Assembly (NCBI GenBank): GCA_015680685.1
Contig: MNCI01021502.1
Span: forward strand, 17,736 to 81,638
Length of the DNA stretch: 63,903 bases
Direction of reading: 5' to 3'
DNA from: Gnetum montanum
Taxonomy: Eukaryota; Streptophyta; Gnetopsida; Gnetales; Gnetaceae
The translations under genes and the position numbers were made by a program. Shown here one piece after another: positions 23,071-35,400 of this stretch; within the stretch, counting starts at the first letter, position 1; each line of letters begins with the position of its first letter. The notes beneath the pieces are model-generated. The model was not told the origin of the DNA. It was given only the letters and a program-made list of their open reading frames with translations, and searched no databases.

Positions 23071-25260
23071 ATGTCTCCTTCACATAGAATCGATAACCCA
23101 TTACATGATGAGAGCACTAGTAGGAAAAATGGTAGGATCTATATTGAAGAGAATTGGAGTGAATTACTAAATGCAAGGGTCTCATATGCTCATTTAGACC
23201 ATTACTATATTCAAATATTACATTCAACTAACACAAACAACCCTAGAGGGAATGGAACAAGTTCTAGAACAAGAAGGACCTCAAGGCCTAGGACCTCCTC
23301 CAAACCTAAAAGAGGTAATTCAAGGGATCATAGGGGGAGATATAGAATCCATGGTGATTCTCCCAATTTGTCATCTTCCTCTTCATCTTTAATGCCTAGT
23401 CTTGATGAAGATAACCATAGGTATAGAGATAAAGCTCCAGTAAGGGGTCAATATGGAGATAGAAATAGAACGCAAAGGCAAGATGAAAGACATCAAAGTG
23501 AGCATAGACAAGATCATCATTATCAGAAAAATAGAAATAAAGATTATCATCATGACATGTCTGATGAAAATGAATGCTTATTGGCTACGAGGAACATGAT
23601 ACAAATTGGCGAGGCAATTCAAATACCTCATAGGCATCAAAGGAAAAGGTGCATAAAATAGCTTGATGTGAATAACATTCCTAAATTTAAGGAAGGCTAT
23701 AATTCTGATCCCTTACATCATTTACAAGCCTTCCATGATTCTTGCACCTTACAAAGTATTGAGAGTAAGTGGCAAAATCTTAAGCTCTTCACTAGGACAC
23801 TAATAGAAGAAACTAAAAGTTGGTATAAATCATTGGAACCAGATTCAAGCCACCAGTGGTCCACAATGCTTAAGCTCTTCAATGAAAAATACCAAACCTA
23901 TGAGAGAGTGTCAAATCTAAGAAAACAAATCCAAGGGTGGAAGTAAGAAAATCATGAATCCTTAGATGTAGCCTTGAACAAATACTATTCTATACTACAT
24001 AGATGTCCAAGCTATGGTTTTTCTCAAAAAGAGAAGCTTCTCCACATCATAGATGGGCTTCATAATAAAACTACAAAGACCCTTGGGATCTATGCCCAAT
24101 GATGATTATCCAAATTGAGAGCCCATTAGATACAAAGGCTAGTTGAATAGGTGGCAATAGAAGAAGGAGAGCTATGTAAATGTGAGAGTGTATAGGAATA
24201 TAACTGGGATCAAACTCTTCAGGAAAAAGCAGCAACTCTTGATGAGTTGATTTCACATAAAACCTTTGTAATAAAAAATTCTATTATTGAGATTGAGGCA
24301 AAAGTATATAAGATGTGGGAGTTGATAGATGGAAAATTTACAACCAACTTAAAAATCATAGAGGAGAAGGTAAAGCAAAAAGGATTAAGTGATCAAAACA
24401 AGAAGAGGAAAAAGAACAAAGAAATAGGTAAGGACACTTACCAGAAAAATGGGAAAATAGTTATAGTAGAAAAAATTACAGACTCAAATATAGAAGATGA
24501 TAATGGATGTGACATCTACCAATATGAGCATCCAAAGGGCTATTGCCCAACTATGTTACATCTACAAGAATTTGAGGCTTTTGCTTTGAATCCTATGTTT
24601 GTAGGAAAGCAAATGCCTAGGAGATTGCCTTATCCAGAAGGTAATTATAGACAATCTTATAATCAATAGTACTATCCCAATGGGACTTCTTATCAACATC
24701 AAGACTACTATCAACCACAATGGCAAAACCCATAGTCATGGGGGATTCCATTAACAAACCAACAATGCCCCTATCGCCAGTTGAACCCTTATGGATACTA
24801 TGTTCAGCAACCTATTTCTCCAAATGGTTATACTTCTCCTACCTCAAATCACTACTACTACTTTTCTGAATATCATCAACTCACAACATCTCTAGTGGGA
24901 TCACCATCTTGTACCTCTTATTCTTGATCACATTCTCAATGCTCTCATACTTCCCTCCAACTATGTCACTGCTACTAATGCAGGAAGGATTGACACCACA
25001 ACCTCAATAGAAGAATGCCACTTATGCTATGAACATACAAGTAAATGATAATATTAGTAGAACTCAACAAAATTCTTAGAAACATTATTTCTTTAGGATA
25101 GTTCCCACACATGTGAATAAAACTCATAGACCTACTGGCTCATTAGAACCAGCACAAGGCCAATCTAGTGCAACACCCTTCCCTACAAAAACAATGTCTT
25201 CTAATCCTATGCAAAAGCCAACAACCATCACTGCTCCAACATAAAATATAAAAGATGAAT
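23071..25260 (+). pseudogene. element D gag (interrupted)
   Basis: The N-terminal 196 codons are open (23071-23658) and end at TAG. They contain a Thr/Arg/Lys-rich stretch, a Ser run near 23370-23390, and an Arg/His/Gln-rich part, probably RNA-binding by composition. The gag core is open at 23668-23943 (MNNIPKFKEGYNSDPLHHLQ, LKLFNEKYQTYERVSNLRKQ) and ends at TAA. The helical part is open at 24247-24666 and contains the zinc motif with its second and third Cys turned to Tyr (CDIYQYEHPKGYC). A Pro/Tyr/Gln-rich tail follows with stops. Domain order matches B and C. Confidence 0.85.
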
Positions 25261-25460
25261 GTATCATTATGAAGAGACAAAAAATTCCATGCATTACTAA
25301 TAATGATAAAGGGTGTAGTTGTGGGCTAAAAGCTCAAAGTGTTAACATGATCCCTATATCAACCCACAATAAACTTAAGGAACAAGTGTGTGTGCAAAAT
25401 CAAGTTTGCATAATAGCCACTAAACCAAAACACACCTAGTGGCTTGAAAATGAGAATACA
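25261..25460 (+). pseudogene. element D remnant of PR-RT linker
   Basis: The conceptual frame has RQKIPCITNNDKGCSCG and later a T-x-W-L word, matching the KKKVPCIAYSDTRC...TQWL linker downstream of the protease core in B and C. The protease active site is not found upstream, so the core was deleted between gag and this point. Confidence 0.45.
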
Positions 25461-25477
25461 AACCCTTCAAAAGATGC

Positions 25478-25855
25478 ATGGAAACATCCAACCCACTTAT
25501 TAGTCCTTGTCCTAACAAAATGAACCAAATAGAGAACTTAGAGAATAACATCTTACACTCTGACTATACACAAGAAGAAGATGTTAAACAAGGAAACACA
25601 AGAACTAAAATAGAAAATAAACAAGGAAACATGTCTAGACCCCTTAAAAAGAAAATGCCTTCTAGTCCAACTAAAGATATGTCTCCAAATGATCAAAATG
25701 TGATTATCATCACTATTAAATGTGCTACCAAGCAAAAAAGTAAATCATTAGAGATGATAAATGGAAAACTTATGGTGTATAACCAAGGGAATGTGTCATC
25801 CATTTTACAAATGGTTTCCTATGAGTTTAGTCATGGGGTAGATGCTCCATCTTGA
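25478..25855 (+). CDS. unrecognised open frame in element D
   Basis: The frame has 125 codons, starting with ATG and ending at TGA. The product is polar, with an Asn/Glu/Gln-rich first half, a KKKMPSSPTK basic patch, then VIIITIKC and EMINGKLMVYNQGNVSSI. It occupies the place of RT in complete elements, but I see no RT, RNase H or INT motif, and no counterpart in A, B or C. It may be the far end of the PR-RT linker read through, or an acquired piece. Confidence 0.3.
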   Translation: METSNPLISPCPNKMNQIENLENNILHSDYTQEEDVKQGNTRTKIENKQGNMSRPLKKKMPSSPTKDMSPNDQNVIIITIKCATKQKSKSLEMINGKLMVYNQGNVSSILQMVSYEFSHGVDAPS

Positions 25856-27880
25856 ATCAAGAACTAATACGTGCATTTTTACTTTTTTGTTTTACAATTT
25901 TTTATGCTTTTCTTATTTGTTCAAAAATTTTCTAATTCTTAATATGTTTTCATTTTTTTATATTTTTGTTTTCTTTATAGTTTTCTCTTTTATTAAGTCA
26001 TTTCCTTTATGTTTTATGAATGTCTACTATGTCTTTATTCATAAAAATATTTCCAATCATGATGCAAAAGTCAACACCATGTGTTGGATTTTTGTCCTAT
26101 GCTATTAAGTTGATTGGGTAAATAATTGTATAATGAAATGAGATCATGTCATCCATCATTCCAATTTCTTTAAATAAGAGGTCTTTATCATGAAATCAAT
26201 ATGGCTCTTCTCACATAAAACTACAATTAAGGGGGAAAGGGGGAAAGACCAAGTGCCTAGGGAAAAGGGGGAAAGACCAAGTGGGAATGGAAAAGGATGT
26301 GACCTTAAGGGGATTTTTTGGATTCTCTTCTTGACTTCCTTCTTGTGATCTATGACTTCTCATGGAACATTTCATCACTCCTATCATTGATTAATAAACA
26401 AGAAACATGTCTTTGCATGGTGTGGTTCCCATAAAAAAGAGAAAAAGAAAGAAAAAAGAAAAAAATAATTGAAATTCAAAAAAACACCCCTTAGACATAA
26501 TAATGGATTACAACCACTAGTTATGGGGCTAGAAATACATGTTACCCATGCCTGAAGGTACCACTCTAACTAAGGTCCTTCCTTCCTTCCTTCTTCTTCT
26601 TTCTTCTCTTTTTGGAGTGATGTTCGTTCTATGTGGCTTTTTTGGACTCATGATAGTAGGTAGGAAGGAACACATTAATGCAAGGTCATTGTTAATGATA
26701 TGGACTTGGTTTGAAACTTGGATAGATAGGTATGATGATAATTTTAATCACAATCAACACAAGAACGTATTGTAGACATGGTTAAGTACCTTTCATCCCA
26801 ATCTCTACAATCCCTTCTCATCCCATTAATCACCTCACTACTACATGCAATTCTAGGCCTAATGATTTTGTATAGTATAGTGCAAGATCCTAATGAAGGC
26901 AATTGTATGTTGTTTTAAACAAAGGCATGATCTACATTTAACTTCTAAGGTGCCCATGGACATCTATAGAAGCAGTTATGCAAGGGCATTATGGTAGGAG
27001 ACTGCTTTGGGAAGGATCCACTTGCATCACTTTTGTTGATCATGGCTTTGAATCAAACCTCACATCTTTAAGAACATCGTTGACATCTTCTCTAAATTTA
27101 TGCTAATTTTTCGATCACCTTCCCATCAATTTGAGTTATCTTTAATGCTTTTATATTGAAATTTCCTCTAAACCAAACCTTTAGTTTTAATTGTTCAAAA
27201 ACTTATGTGCTTTTGGAGTTAAGCTCATTCATCGTGGGGGCTAAGGATGTAACTATAATAGTACTTGGGAATAGTACTTTATCATCACCTTGTGCTTAAA
27301 TGCTAACACTCTTTTGCATTTTAAGCTAACTAAGGGATTTGAAAAGGGTTAATTATTAAGGAAAATTTACCAAAATTAATGTTGATCCTTTGGTGATTGC
27401 AAGTGATGCTAAAAGAAAATCCTAAGGCTAAAATTCTTTTGCAAGGTAAGGAAAAGAGGCCAAGAGAAGAACAAAGGAGGATATGCCCATGGACAAAAGT
27501 AGCACATACAAGGATTAAAGCTCAAACATCATATGTTTACTAGATTCATGGGACAATGAGAAGAAATTTTAGTCTATCCTTCAAGAATTTTTTACGTAAA
27601 AAGAGAAGCATCAACATAATATTCAAGGTTGGAAGGACTACTACTACTAGGGAAAACAAGAAGATTCATTTTCAGCAGATTTTTTGAAGACCTCTATAAT
27701 TTTGTAAAATTTCATGTTTGTCCAGTTTTTTTTTTATTTTGTAATACATCCACTCAAATAAAATTTTGTAATGCAACACTCCAATTTTGTAATGGTAGCT
27801 AATCTAGTCTTGGTCACCCCACAATTTTTGTAATGAAACTTCATCCATTTATATATAACTTGAGGCTGAGTTTTTAGTCA
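25856..27880 (+). other. element D 3' non-coding region
   Basis: Contains the region conserved downstream of INT in A, C and F: TCTTTGCATGGTGTGGTTCCC near 26413, and GTTATGGGGCTAGAAATACATG near 26521. It also has a duplicated 22-base GGGGGAAAGACCAAGTG unit (26231-26285) and a T-rich first part. Near the end, TTTTGTAATR occurs four times (27737-27830). No env-position protein is recognisable. Confidence 0.5.
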
Positions 27881-27892
27881 ATCGTGGGGGTA
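27881..27892 (+). other. element D polypurine tract
   Basis: ATCGTGGGGGTA lies immediately before TGATGAG of the 3' LTR. Elements B, C and F have the same G-run at the mirror position. Confidence 0.7.
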
Positions 27893-28856
27893 TGATGAGA
27901 CATGATATGTTAGGCAACTTCATCAATGCATCCTTGTTAACAAAGCCTCATCAATGCATTTTATCTGCATCAACGCATATGTGTGGATGAAAATGCATTG
28001 ATGCATTAATGTGCAATGCATCTTAGATGTGTTGATGTAGCCTCATCAATGCAAATAAATGCATTAACACATCCCTTTCAATGCAATGCTTGTATTTGCC
28101 TTTAAATATGTGAGTACCCACTAGCTATTTGGCACCATTTGGTCAATAGTGTAGGCAAACTCTTGCACTTTTATTCTATAATCCTAGAGAACAGTTAGTG
28201 ATTGTCCACAATGTGGATCCGAGTCAATTGTATAGACTCTTATTCAAGTGGCGTTGTACCTTGACACATTCCATGAATGACAATAAGATCAATATTGATT
28301 CATATTTATTGTAGCACTTTGACTTCGTATAAATTTACTTTAAATATAATTTATTTTCTATGTACTTAGTTAACATTTACATTCCCATGCACATTAATCC
28401 ATTAGCAGAATGAGCATGACCAATTTCGAGTGTAAACACATATTTTCTTGGTAATCCCAATAGCATTATTGCTTAGTTCATCTAGTAGCATAACACTTGG
28501 TAATCACTGTAATGGATACGTGAGTTCAAGGCATGTACATGAAGCTGGGAACAAATACCCATTACCTTGAGGATAGATTAGGATTTATCTTCTTATTATT
28601 AATTAGTTTAAATAATTAATTTCTACATGATTATTTAGTTAGTTAAGGGCTGCATAACATCGATAATTGTATGCCTTACTTTGGACTAAACCATACGTGA
28701 CCAAATTACCACTAGTCCAAGTAAGAAAATAGTGACATGTGATCAATGCTTAACAATTTAGATACCACACTAGTCCCATTCATGAAATTTGATCAAATTT
28801 CATGTGAACACTTGTGATTCATATGGTTGGACATAGGGGGTGCCTATTGCTCATCA
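27893..28856 (+). mobile_element. element D 3' LTR
   Basis: It starts TGATGAG and ends CTCATCA, and aligns along its whole length with 21974-22938. Substitutions are many and mostly transitions, so the insertion is old. Confidence 0.85.
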
Positions 28857-29990
28857 CATTGCCACCAAATGTGGATGAAAATCCTTGTGAGTTTGGCAAA
28901 TCAACAACACTAATTGCCTAGCATTTTGTGTAGATTTTTCCTTCTCTATTGCTTAGCTTACCTTATTACAGGTATGAATTTAGTCTAGATCATTTCATTA
29001 AATTTTCACCTCCTCAATATGCTTTCCAGACATGATAGCATCATGGAGACTATGGGGTCTAGGATATACAATTTTAACCTTGATATAATCATTAACTACT
29101 CCATCAAAGATATTCCATAGCTAATCATCAAGAAATGGATGTGTCAACTCCATCATGATCGAAGTCCATCTAGATATGAACTTAATAATGGTTTTGTTGG
29201 ACACCTACTTGATTACCAATTGCTTCTAAAGAGTGCAATATCTAGTTATGTTTTATTTGAATCTTTTCAAAAATGTCATAAAAAGTTGCTCCAATGAGGT
29301 GATGGATCTCTGAGGAAGATACCTATACCATTCAAGTGCTTTGCTTGTCGATGAATTCAAAAAGCCTCTTAAAATGGTATGGGGATAATTAGCAAATAAC
29401 ATACAATCATTATGGAACATGATAACATGATTGGTTGTATTAGTCTCATGTAGGAACTTAAGTGGGTGGGATTAATGGAATCCATAAGAAGATGGAAAAT
29501 ACAAACTACTAGGCTTCAACAATGTAAGATTATACCCTTCTTAGTTTGATCTTCATTAGCATGGAGTTGAGATGATAAGTATTGAATAAGAAACATGAGT
29601 CCAAAAGGATTGTTCAAAGGAGGACACAAAATAAGAAGAATAGGCTAAGGTAATGCAAAAACTAGGAATGAAATTGAAGGAACATTAAATTGGGATAATT
29701 GTTTAGAAGCTGAGAGGAATGGAAGTAAAATTGAAGGTTGTTGGACTTGTGGCACAATTAACATGGGTTAGAACAAGTTCAAAATGGAATTAATGTTCTA
29801 CGTTTGTGGAGGCAAGTTTACAATAGCAATGCTAGGAAACAAGCTATATGATAGTGGAAGAGTGATTATCGGAGAAACAACAAATGGTGTGGATGAAACA
29901 AGAATTGTAGGTAAGAATAATTGAGACATAGACTAATTGTTAGAGTTCGTGGGATTAATGAAATGAAATTATTGTAGGGTTAAACTTAAT
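28857..29990 (-). pseudogene. older gypsy gag, core domain (part upstream of D's insertion)
   Basis: The minus strand at about 29435-29260 reads through the retrotransposon gag core: LRGFLNSSTSKALEWYRYLP, then RSITSLEQLFMTFLKRFK, the typical plant gypsy pattern of W-Y-x-x-L-P followed by S-W/L-E-x-L. The rest, up to 29990, is polar and broken. It is a different lineage from A-D, which have WYxSLE and FNxKYQ instead. The gag is split by element D. Confidence 0.6.
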
Positions 29991-31066
29991 GAGTAAAGTA
30001 TCCCAACAATGATTGAAACATATTGTTGATCCTTGTCATTGCTATGAATGCTCATGCCTCTTCCACATTGTTGGTTCTAGTATGTACTTTGCACAATCAT
30101 TCTTTACCCAATTTTTATGCTCATGTTGTGGATTCCAAACAAAACAAGAAAATGAATTTAACAAGCTAAAGTTCAAGATGATAGAAAGCTATATTTATGT
30201 ATGAAAGTGTATCAAAATCAAGTAGAAGCATGAAGATAGATCAAATTTCAAGAAAATACAAAGCTCAGGTAAAGAAAAAATAAAATTATTATAAAAAGGG
30301 ATAAAATTCATGTAATTTATATTTAAATTTTTAAAAAAAATAGGAAAAAATTAAGAAAATATATTTATTTTCCCTTCTATAAAGGATTGATGGACAAATG
30401 TAATTACATAATGGCCCCAATCTTTTATCTTCCTTCAATTCCAAACCCATTTTCCATGAAAAAAAGTTTATTCCATCAGAAACAATTATGGCTCCATCAA
30501 TTGGCTATAAATATATGGTCAAATATGTTGTATCAAAGGCTTTAATAATAACATTATATGAGTTACAAAATTTTCCACCTAACTTCATTAATTTTATCAA
30601 TAATTTCATTATTCAATTATTCATCACCATTTCATCAATCATTATTACTTCATTAATTTTTCATTCATCTCTTCAAGAAATTTCATCATTCATCAATAAT
30701 TATCATTTAGTAACATTATCAACATCCAATCTCATCATTTCATCATTAGCTTCATCAAATGCATTAAAGATATTCAATTGAATTCTCAACAATTTAATTT
30801 CAATAATCAACTAGGAAGGTCAAAGTTCAACAAAGTAGAACTAATCAATTTCCTTTTGAAGCTCAAATCAATTTGATCATTTCCTCATTACAATATGTTC
30901 TACGACTTGCGGTGACATTAAGAATTTAATTTTCATTGAAATCTGATTTTAGAAATCATAGAAATTCAAGTTCCTGCAACATCATGTCCTAATCACAACT
31001 TTTTGTTAACTCATGGTATCCATAAAACCAAACCATAAGATGGCCACTACTTGTGGTATCCACTAC
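29991..31066. other. AT-rich region, no gene; possible LTR remnant
   Basis: Short frames at 30013-30204 and 30488-30781 are low-complexity. The latter is a T/A/C-rich stretch of repeated CATTCATC-type words. A plus-strand TATA-like sequence (GGCTATAAATATATGG, 30501-30516) and the word TACGACTTGCGG (30901-30912, also at 3361) suggest a decayed LTR, but no partner was found. Confidence 0.3.
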
Positions 31067-31286
31067 TTGTGTATTATGCCACTGACTACCTCTTGTGTTA
31101 GTCCTAGGCGGTGAAGTGCTCTTATGCGAAGAAGAAGACATTTTTGTCTTGTTTGGTGTGTAATGTACCATTGTCTTATCTTTCATTGATTAACCCTAAG
31201 GGTTTGTTCTAGCATTCCAATGATATGAATGATTTCCTATGTTCTACATATTGCACAAACAACTAAGTCCCTGGCAACAGCGCCAA
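31067..31286 (-). pseudogene. start of another internal region: PBS, leader and gag N-terminus
   Basis: This closely repeats 40110-40330 of element C, including the gag start (MSSSSHKSTSPPRTNTRGS at 31143 down) and a PBS at 31268-31286 that reads TTGGCGCTGTTGCCAGGGA on the coding strand. It lies outside element C's left LTR, where host DNA is expected. So a second element in the same orientation once used this LTR as its 5' LTR. The match ends near 31067. Confidence 0.8.
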
Positions 31287-32085
31287 TGATGAGTGGTGAG
31301 GTACCCCTACACTCAACCATATGAATACGAGCATTTCATGCGTGATCCGGTCAAACTCCAAGGACTAAGTACTTATGCGCCTTAATGGAACACTTGGGGT
31401 TAATCAATCGTTGTCTTTTCAAACTTTCTTGTATTTTCATGGTTGTATGGCTAAGTAAGCTTGAGGTATATGATTTTTATAGCTTTTATATTTTTTATGT
31501 CTTATGCTAATAAAGGAAAGGAGGAGAGAACTAAGTGGCTAATTTATCTTAACTATTCATTAACTAGTTCTAATTATTCCTAACACCAGTATCCATTTCC
31601 ACTTGCCGTCCACATCCTGAACCAATGCAACACTACTAGGATTACCAAACGCTAATCATTACTAGGTTACCAAGCACTGCACGCATGCTCAAAGCGGTCG
31701 TACTAAGTGCACTTAACTAAGAGGGTCAAAGGTTGAGAGAGAAATTAATTAACAAGGAAAGCATTAAACATTCAACAATAATTAATTACTAATTAGCTTA
31801 GTCTATATGCTGCAAGGTTTATCATAAAGTTTGCCTTTATTTTCGTACACAAATGTGTGCTCAGGTACAAATTGCTCGAATAAAGGTCCGTTCACTCTAT
31901 GACTCCAACTGCGGGCACACAAAAATTATTCTAACTCTGGAATGATAAAACTACAAGAGTTTGGCTAAGGGTCTAAGTCTAACTTCCTTGAACAAAGGAA
32001 GCCACCTCTTATTTATAGAAGATGAGGCAAGACACGATATCACATGGAAGATACGATATCACGTACACGATATCGCGGCTCATCA
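31287..32085 (-). mobile_element. element C 3' LTR
   Basis: It starts TGATGAG, ends CTCATCA, and is 799 bases long. TATA box on the coding strand at 32010-32017 (TATTTATA on plus). U3 carries three ACGATATCRC words at 32030-32075. Confidence 0.9.
32010..32017 (-). promoter_or_regulatory. LTR TATA box (element C, 3')
   Basis: TATAAATA on the coding strand, followed by AAGAGG, the same as in the 5' LTR at 40826-40833. Confidence 0.6.
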
Positions 32086-33954
32086 TACCCCCATGACTGA
32101 ATGAAAACTTGTCCTTGAGTTCCTTACGAAATATTAGGAAGTTATGGGATTATTGACTTGAATGACAACTAATGGTGAAAGGGATGACGTGTGAACAAAT
32201 CAATCATTACAATACATGACAATATTAGTGTTCATGACTACAAGAATGAACACTATACACACTTGATGTCCAGCCTTATTTGGCAGCTGAGAAAGAAGAG
32301 AGAGAGAATAGAAAAGAAGGGGACGTGTTGCTGCTGACAGCAGGATTGCACCTCCCATTATCCATCTATAATCGTGCCATCAATCTTGTTCCTTGCACAA
32401 CTATTCTAGCACTAGTCCATCCTGAGTGTTTCCTCTAGGTCTAGTCCATTGCTGTATAATTGCCATCTGCACACACAACATAGTCTCATATTAGCAAGGA
32501 TAAGTAAATCACAATACGGTTGATACCTTGCCTCGGTTTAAGGTCCATTGGCTAAGTTGAAATATCGCTAATACAGATTCTAGAGATATAACAATGGTAA
32601 CTACCCAAGGTGTAGTGGTTAGGAAAATTGAGAAAATTGGACCAGGACCCCCATGACTAAGAGCAATCCTCTGGTGTTGATAGAATGAAAAAATATAAGG
32701 AATAAGAAAGATGGAGAAAAAGAAACAACGGAAATGCTGATAAAATGGATGTCAGAGATGGGAATGAACAAAACAATTGTGGATTATAGCAATGTTTAAG
32801 GGAAAGAAGTTAACTGATGCACCAAATAGGACTGCTAGTGGGTCCTCCCCAAAGTAGGCTCATGCCCTTAATGCCCTAACAATCCCACATTCAAAGAATC
32901 CGTAGGCTCTTAAAATGTCATTTAGAAGCAAGAGTTAAAGTCTTAGCCACAAGAATTTACCAAAAATAAAATAATGCATCAACCAAAATATAGACTACTG
33001 ATACAACCAACAATGAGGTGGAAAGAATGATGGAAAGAAGAAAATGGAATGGAGTCCCAAGAACAAGGTGGTGTACATCCCCTTGTGTATTTATGATTAA
33101 TGTGACTTAGTATATCTCATTCCAAATCTAGCCTCAAACAATCCACATCCAGTGACTTTGCATTAATACACTTGGCCAATCCAACCACTTCAAGTAACAA
33201 GAATGTTTCCACCAAAGAGTCACCACCATTCCGAGGAAACGAGAAAGGGAAAAGTAGGAAGCGAGACAGGGCCTTAGTTAGAGGAAACATGTTTGTTTAG
33301 TTCCATAACTAGTGCTTGTAGCCCAAATGATTATTTTTTCTGAGGGGTGTGCTTTGAATTCTCGATGTTTGTGTTTTTTTTCTTTTACGTGAGAACCACA
33401 CCATGCAAAGAATTATTATTTTTATTAGCTCAGCTTCTCGATAATAGAGCAATGTCAGAATGGTAAGGAAAACTTAAGGAGAAAACATCCAAGCACCCAA
33501 GAGGATGGCCAGTACAAATGCATCAAATCCCCTTGAAGTCACACCCTTTTCAATCCTTAAGTCCTTCCTCAGTTTGAGAAATGCCCAGTTACCAATTCGT
33601 TAATAGTTTTATTATAAAGAAAGGGACTATACAGTTCCAAGCCAAGAGAGACCATAGAAATTCATGGATGCACGGATGACGTGGACTCATTGCCTATTAT
33701 ATCAAAAGAACCCTACCTTAGTATCAACATTATAACTCCAAGGTAAAAACCAAACATTAGCAATCAATAGAATATAGTTCATACCACCATCAGGAGCACT
33801 TATTAGGTGACGAACCTCACAAAACAAACAGCCACACAGAGAAATAAAAAAGTATAAATGATGTTGCAAAACAAAATTAAGAAAAGTTAAAGAAATTTGT
33901 AAAACAAAAAAAAACTTAAAAAGGAACTGAGGGCCTCAAATGATTAGCAGAGGT
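32086..33954 (-). other. element C polypurine tract and 3' non-coding region
   Basis: The tract is read on the minus strand as TCATGGGGGTA at the LTR edge. The region from 32830 to 33950 matches 7190-8460 of A and 62860-63860 of F. The part at 32280-32600 (GAGAAAGAAGAGAGAGAGAA and following) has no match in the other elements. No coding frame survives. The env-position gene found in A, B and F is absent. Confidence 0.6.
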
Positions 33955-35400
33955 GGCCATCTCCCCCATGACTGAGTTGGGAGGAGGAGATCTGAAATAA
34001 TGAGCAGGGTCATCCCTTCTCAAAGGCATTGTGCGCACTGGCCATTCTAAGTTCATGGAAGGGCTTGGTTTGTTGCACATTGACTAATAATCTCTTGTTA
34101 GGGCTCTCGGGTTTGTATATGGTTATGACCCCTGAAGGAAAGGTTGTATGAATAATGTAAGGTCCTTTTCACAATGTTTGAAATTTTGTGCGTTGTGGCA
34201 CATGTGTGGGATTCCAATAGAGAACCTTATCTCCTAGTTGATACTTAACCTTTCGAACCTTCAAGTCATGACATTGCTTGTTATGTGCCTTGTGCAACTC
34301 ATTTGATGATAGGGTAGCTAATCGGTTTTCATCTAGCACGTTTAAAGTTTCCAACCTTTGTTTTTCTGCTAGATCAAGATCGAGCTGGAGGTCACAAGCC
34401 ATTGATAGTGTACGAAGCTTGATTTGAATTGGAAGCGTTGGAAGCTTTCCGTAAACTACCTCATAGGGAGAGTATCCTATAGGAAGTTTCCAAGTTGAGT
34501 GGTATGCCCAAAGAGCATCATTCAGTTTAGTGCTCCAATCTCGCCTATAATTGCTAATTGTCCTTGTTAGTATTTTAGTGATCTCCCTGTTGGTGGCCTC
34601 AACTTGTCCGTTAGCTTGGGGGTGATAAGGTGTAGTCAATTTAAGTTTAACCCCTAAGCATTGCATTAATTTCCAAAAATTTGCACCTATAAAATGTGTT
34701 CCGTTATCCGAAATAAGTGCACGTGGCAAACCAAACCTATTTATGATTTGTTGTTGCACAAATCGCACAACTATAGATGATGTGTAGTCTATAATAGTAG
34801 CTGCTTCAATCCATTTCATTAGATAGTCTACGGCAACTACAATGTAAGCTTTTCCATTGGACATTGGTGTAATGGGCCCCATAAAGTCTATTCCCCAAAT
34901 GTTGAAGGATTCTAAAGGTTGAATCCATTGTTCTAGACCCTCCATTCTAGCAGTCATTCCCCCATCATGCTAGCAGCGCTCACAAGATCGAAAAAATTGA
35001 TGGGCATCCCAAAATAATGTTGGCCAGTAATATCCTGCAAGCAAGATCTTAATAGTTGTTCATCTCCCCGCGTAGTGATCCCCACAAGGGCCCTCATGAG
35101 TGTCTTGGAGAACTCTTAGTTGGTCTACCTTGAGCACGCACCATTGAACCAAGTCATCAAGACACACTTTGTAAATTTTTCCATTGATCTCCATGAAGTA
35201 CTTGGCTCTGTGTAGAAACTGTTGTTTCTTCCTAAAGTCCAACTCCTGTGGTGTTTGTTGGGTAAGGAGATAGGTGAGAATGCTACTATACCAGTTCATC
35301 TTTATGGGTTGGTTATTCACTACACTGGCAAAGAGGGCTTCATCAGGAAAATGATCAAACATTACATATTCATCCTCTTTGCTATCCCAGCGTAACCGAG
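33955..35400 (-). pseudogene. element C integrase (two or three stops)
   Basis: The N-terminal zinc domain is at 35362-34960: HEGPCGDHYAGR, then SCERC-stop-HDGGM, where the stop replaces Gln (CAG to TAG). The catalytic core is open at 34957-34169, with all three acidic residues in place: D in WGIDFMGPI, D in SDNGTHF, E in GQVEATNREI. Then come WAYHSTWKLPIGYSPYEVVYG and KLRTLSMACDLQLDLDLAEK. A TGA for TGG at about 34168 cuts KFQTL-stop-KGPYIIHTTFPSG, which continues to about 33955. No chromodomain is seen. The core residues look active, but the protein as a whole is not. Confidence 0.9.

Larger units (their letters stand above)
21974..28856 (+). mobile_element. element D: LTR retrotransposon with gag but no pol core
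   Basis: Two directly repeated LTRs (21974-22938 and 27893-28856, 965 and 964 bases) flank a PBS, a broken gag, a piece of PR linker, the conserved 3' region and a polypurine tract. The bases outside are CATTC (21969-21973) and CATTG (28857-28861), a 5-bp target duplication with one mismatch, as expected for gypsy integration. RT, RNase H and INT are absent. Internal DNA is about 4.95 kb against about 8.2 kb in element C. The element sits inside an older gag. It could only have moved with enzymes from another copy, unless the pol loss followed insertion. Confidence 0.85.

Noticed and set aside
25842-26108. 88-codon hydrophobic frame in element D
   Set aside because: T-rich non-coding 3' region. 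Apparent membrane helices come from TTT and CTT runs.
30488-30781. 97-codon frame rich in Ile, Ser and Asn
   Set aside because: Comes from repeated CATTCATCA-like words. No motif and no counterpart.
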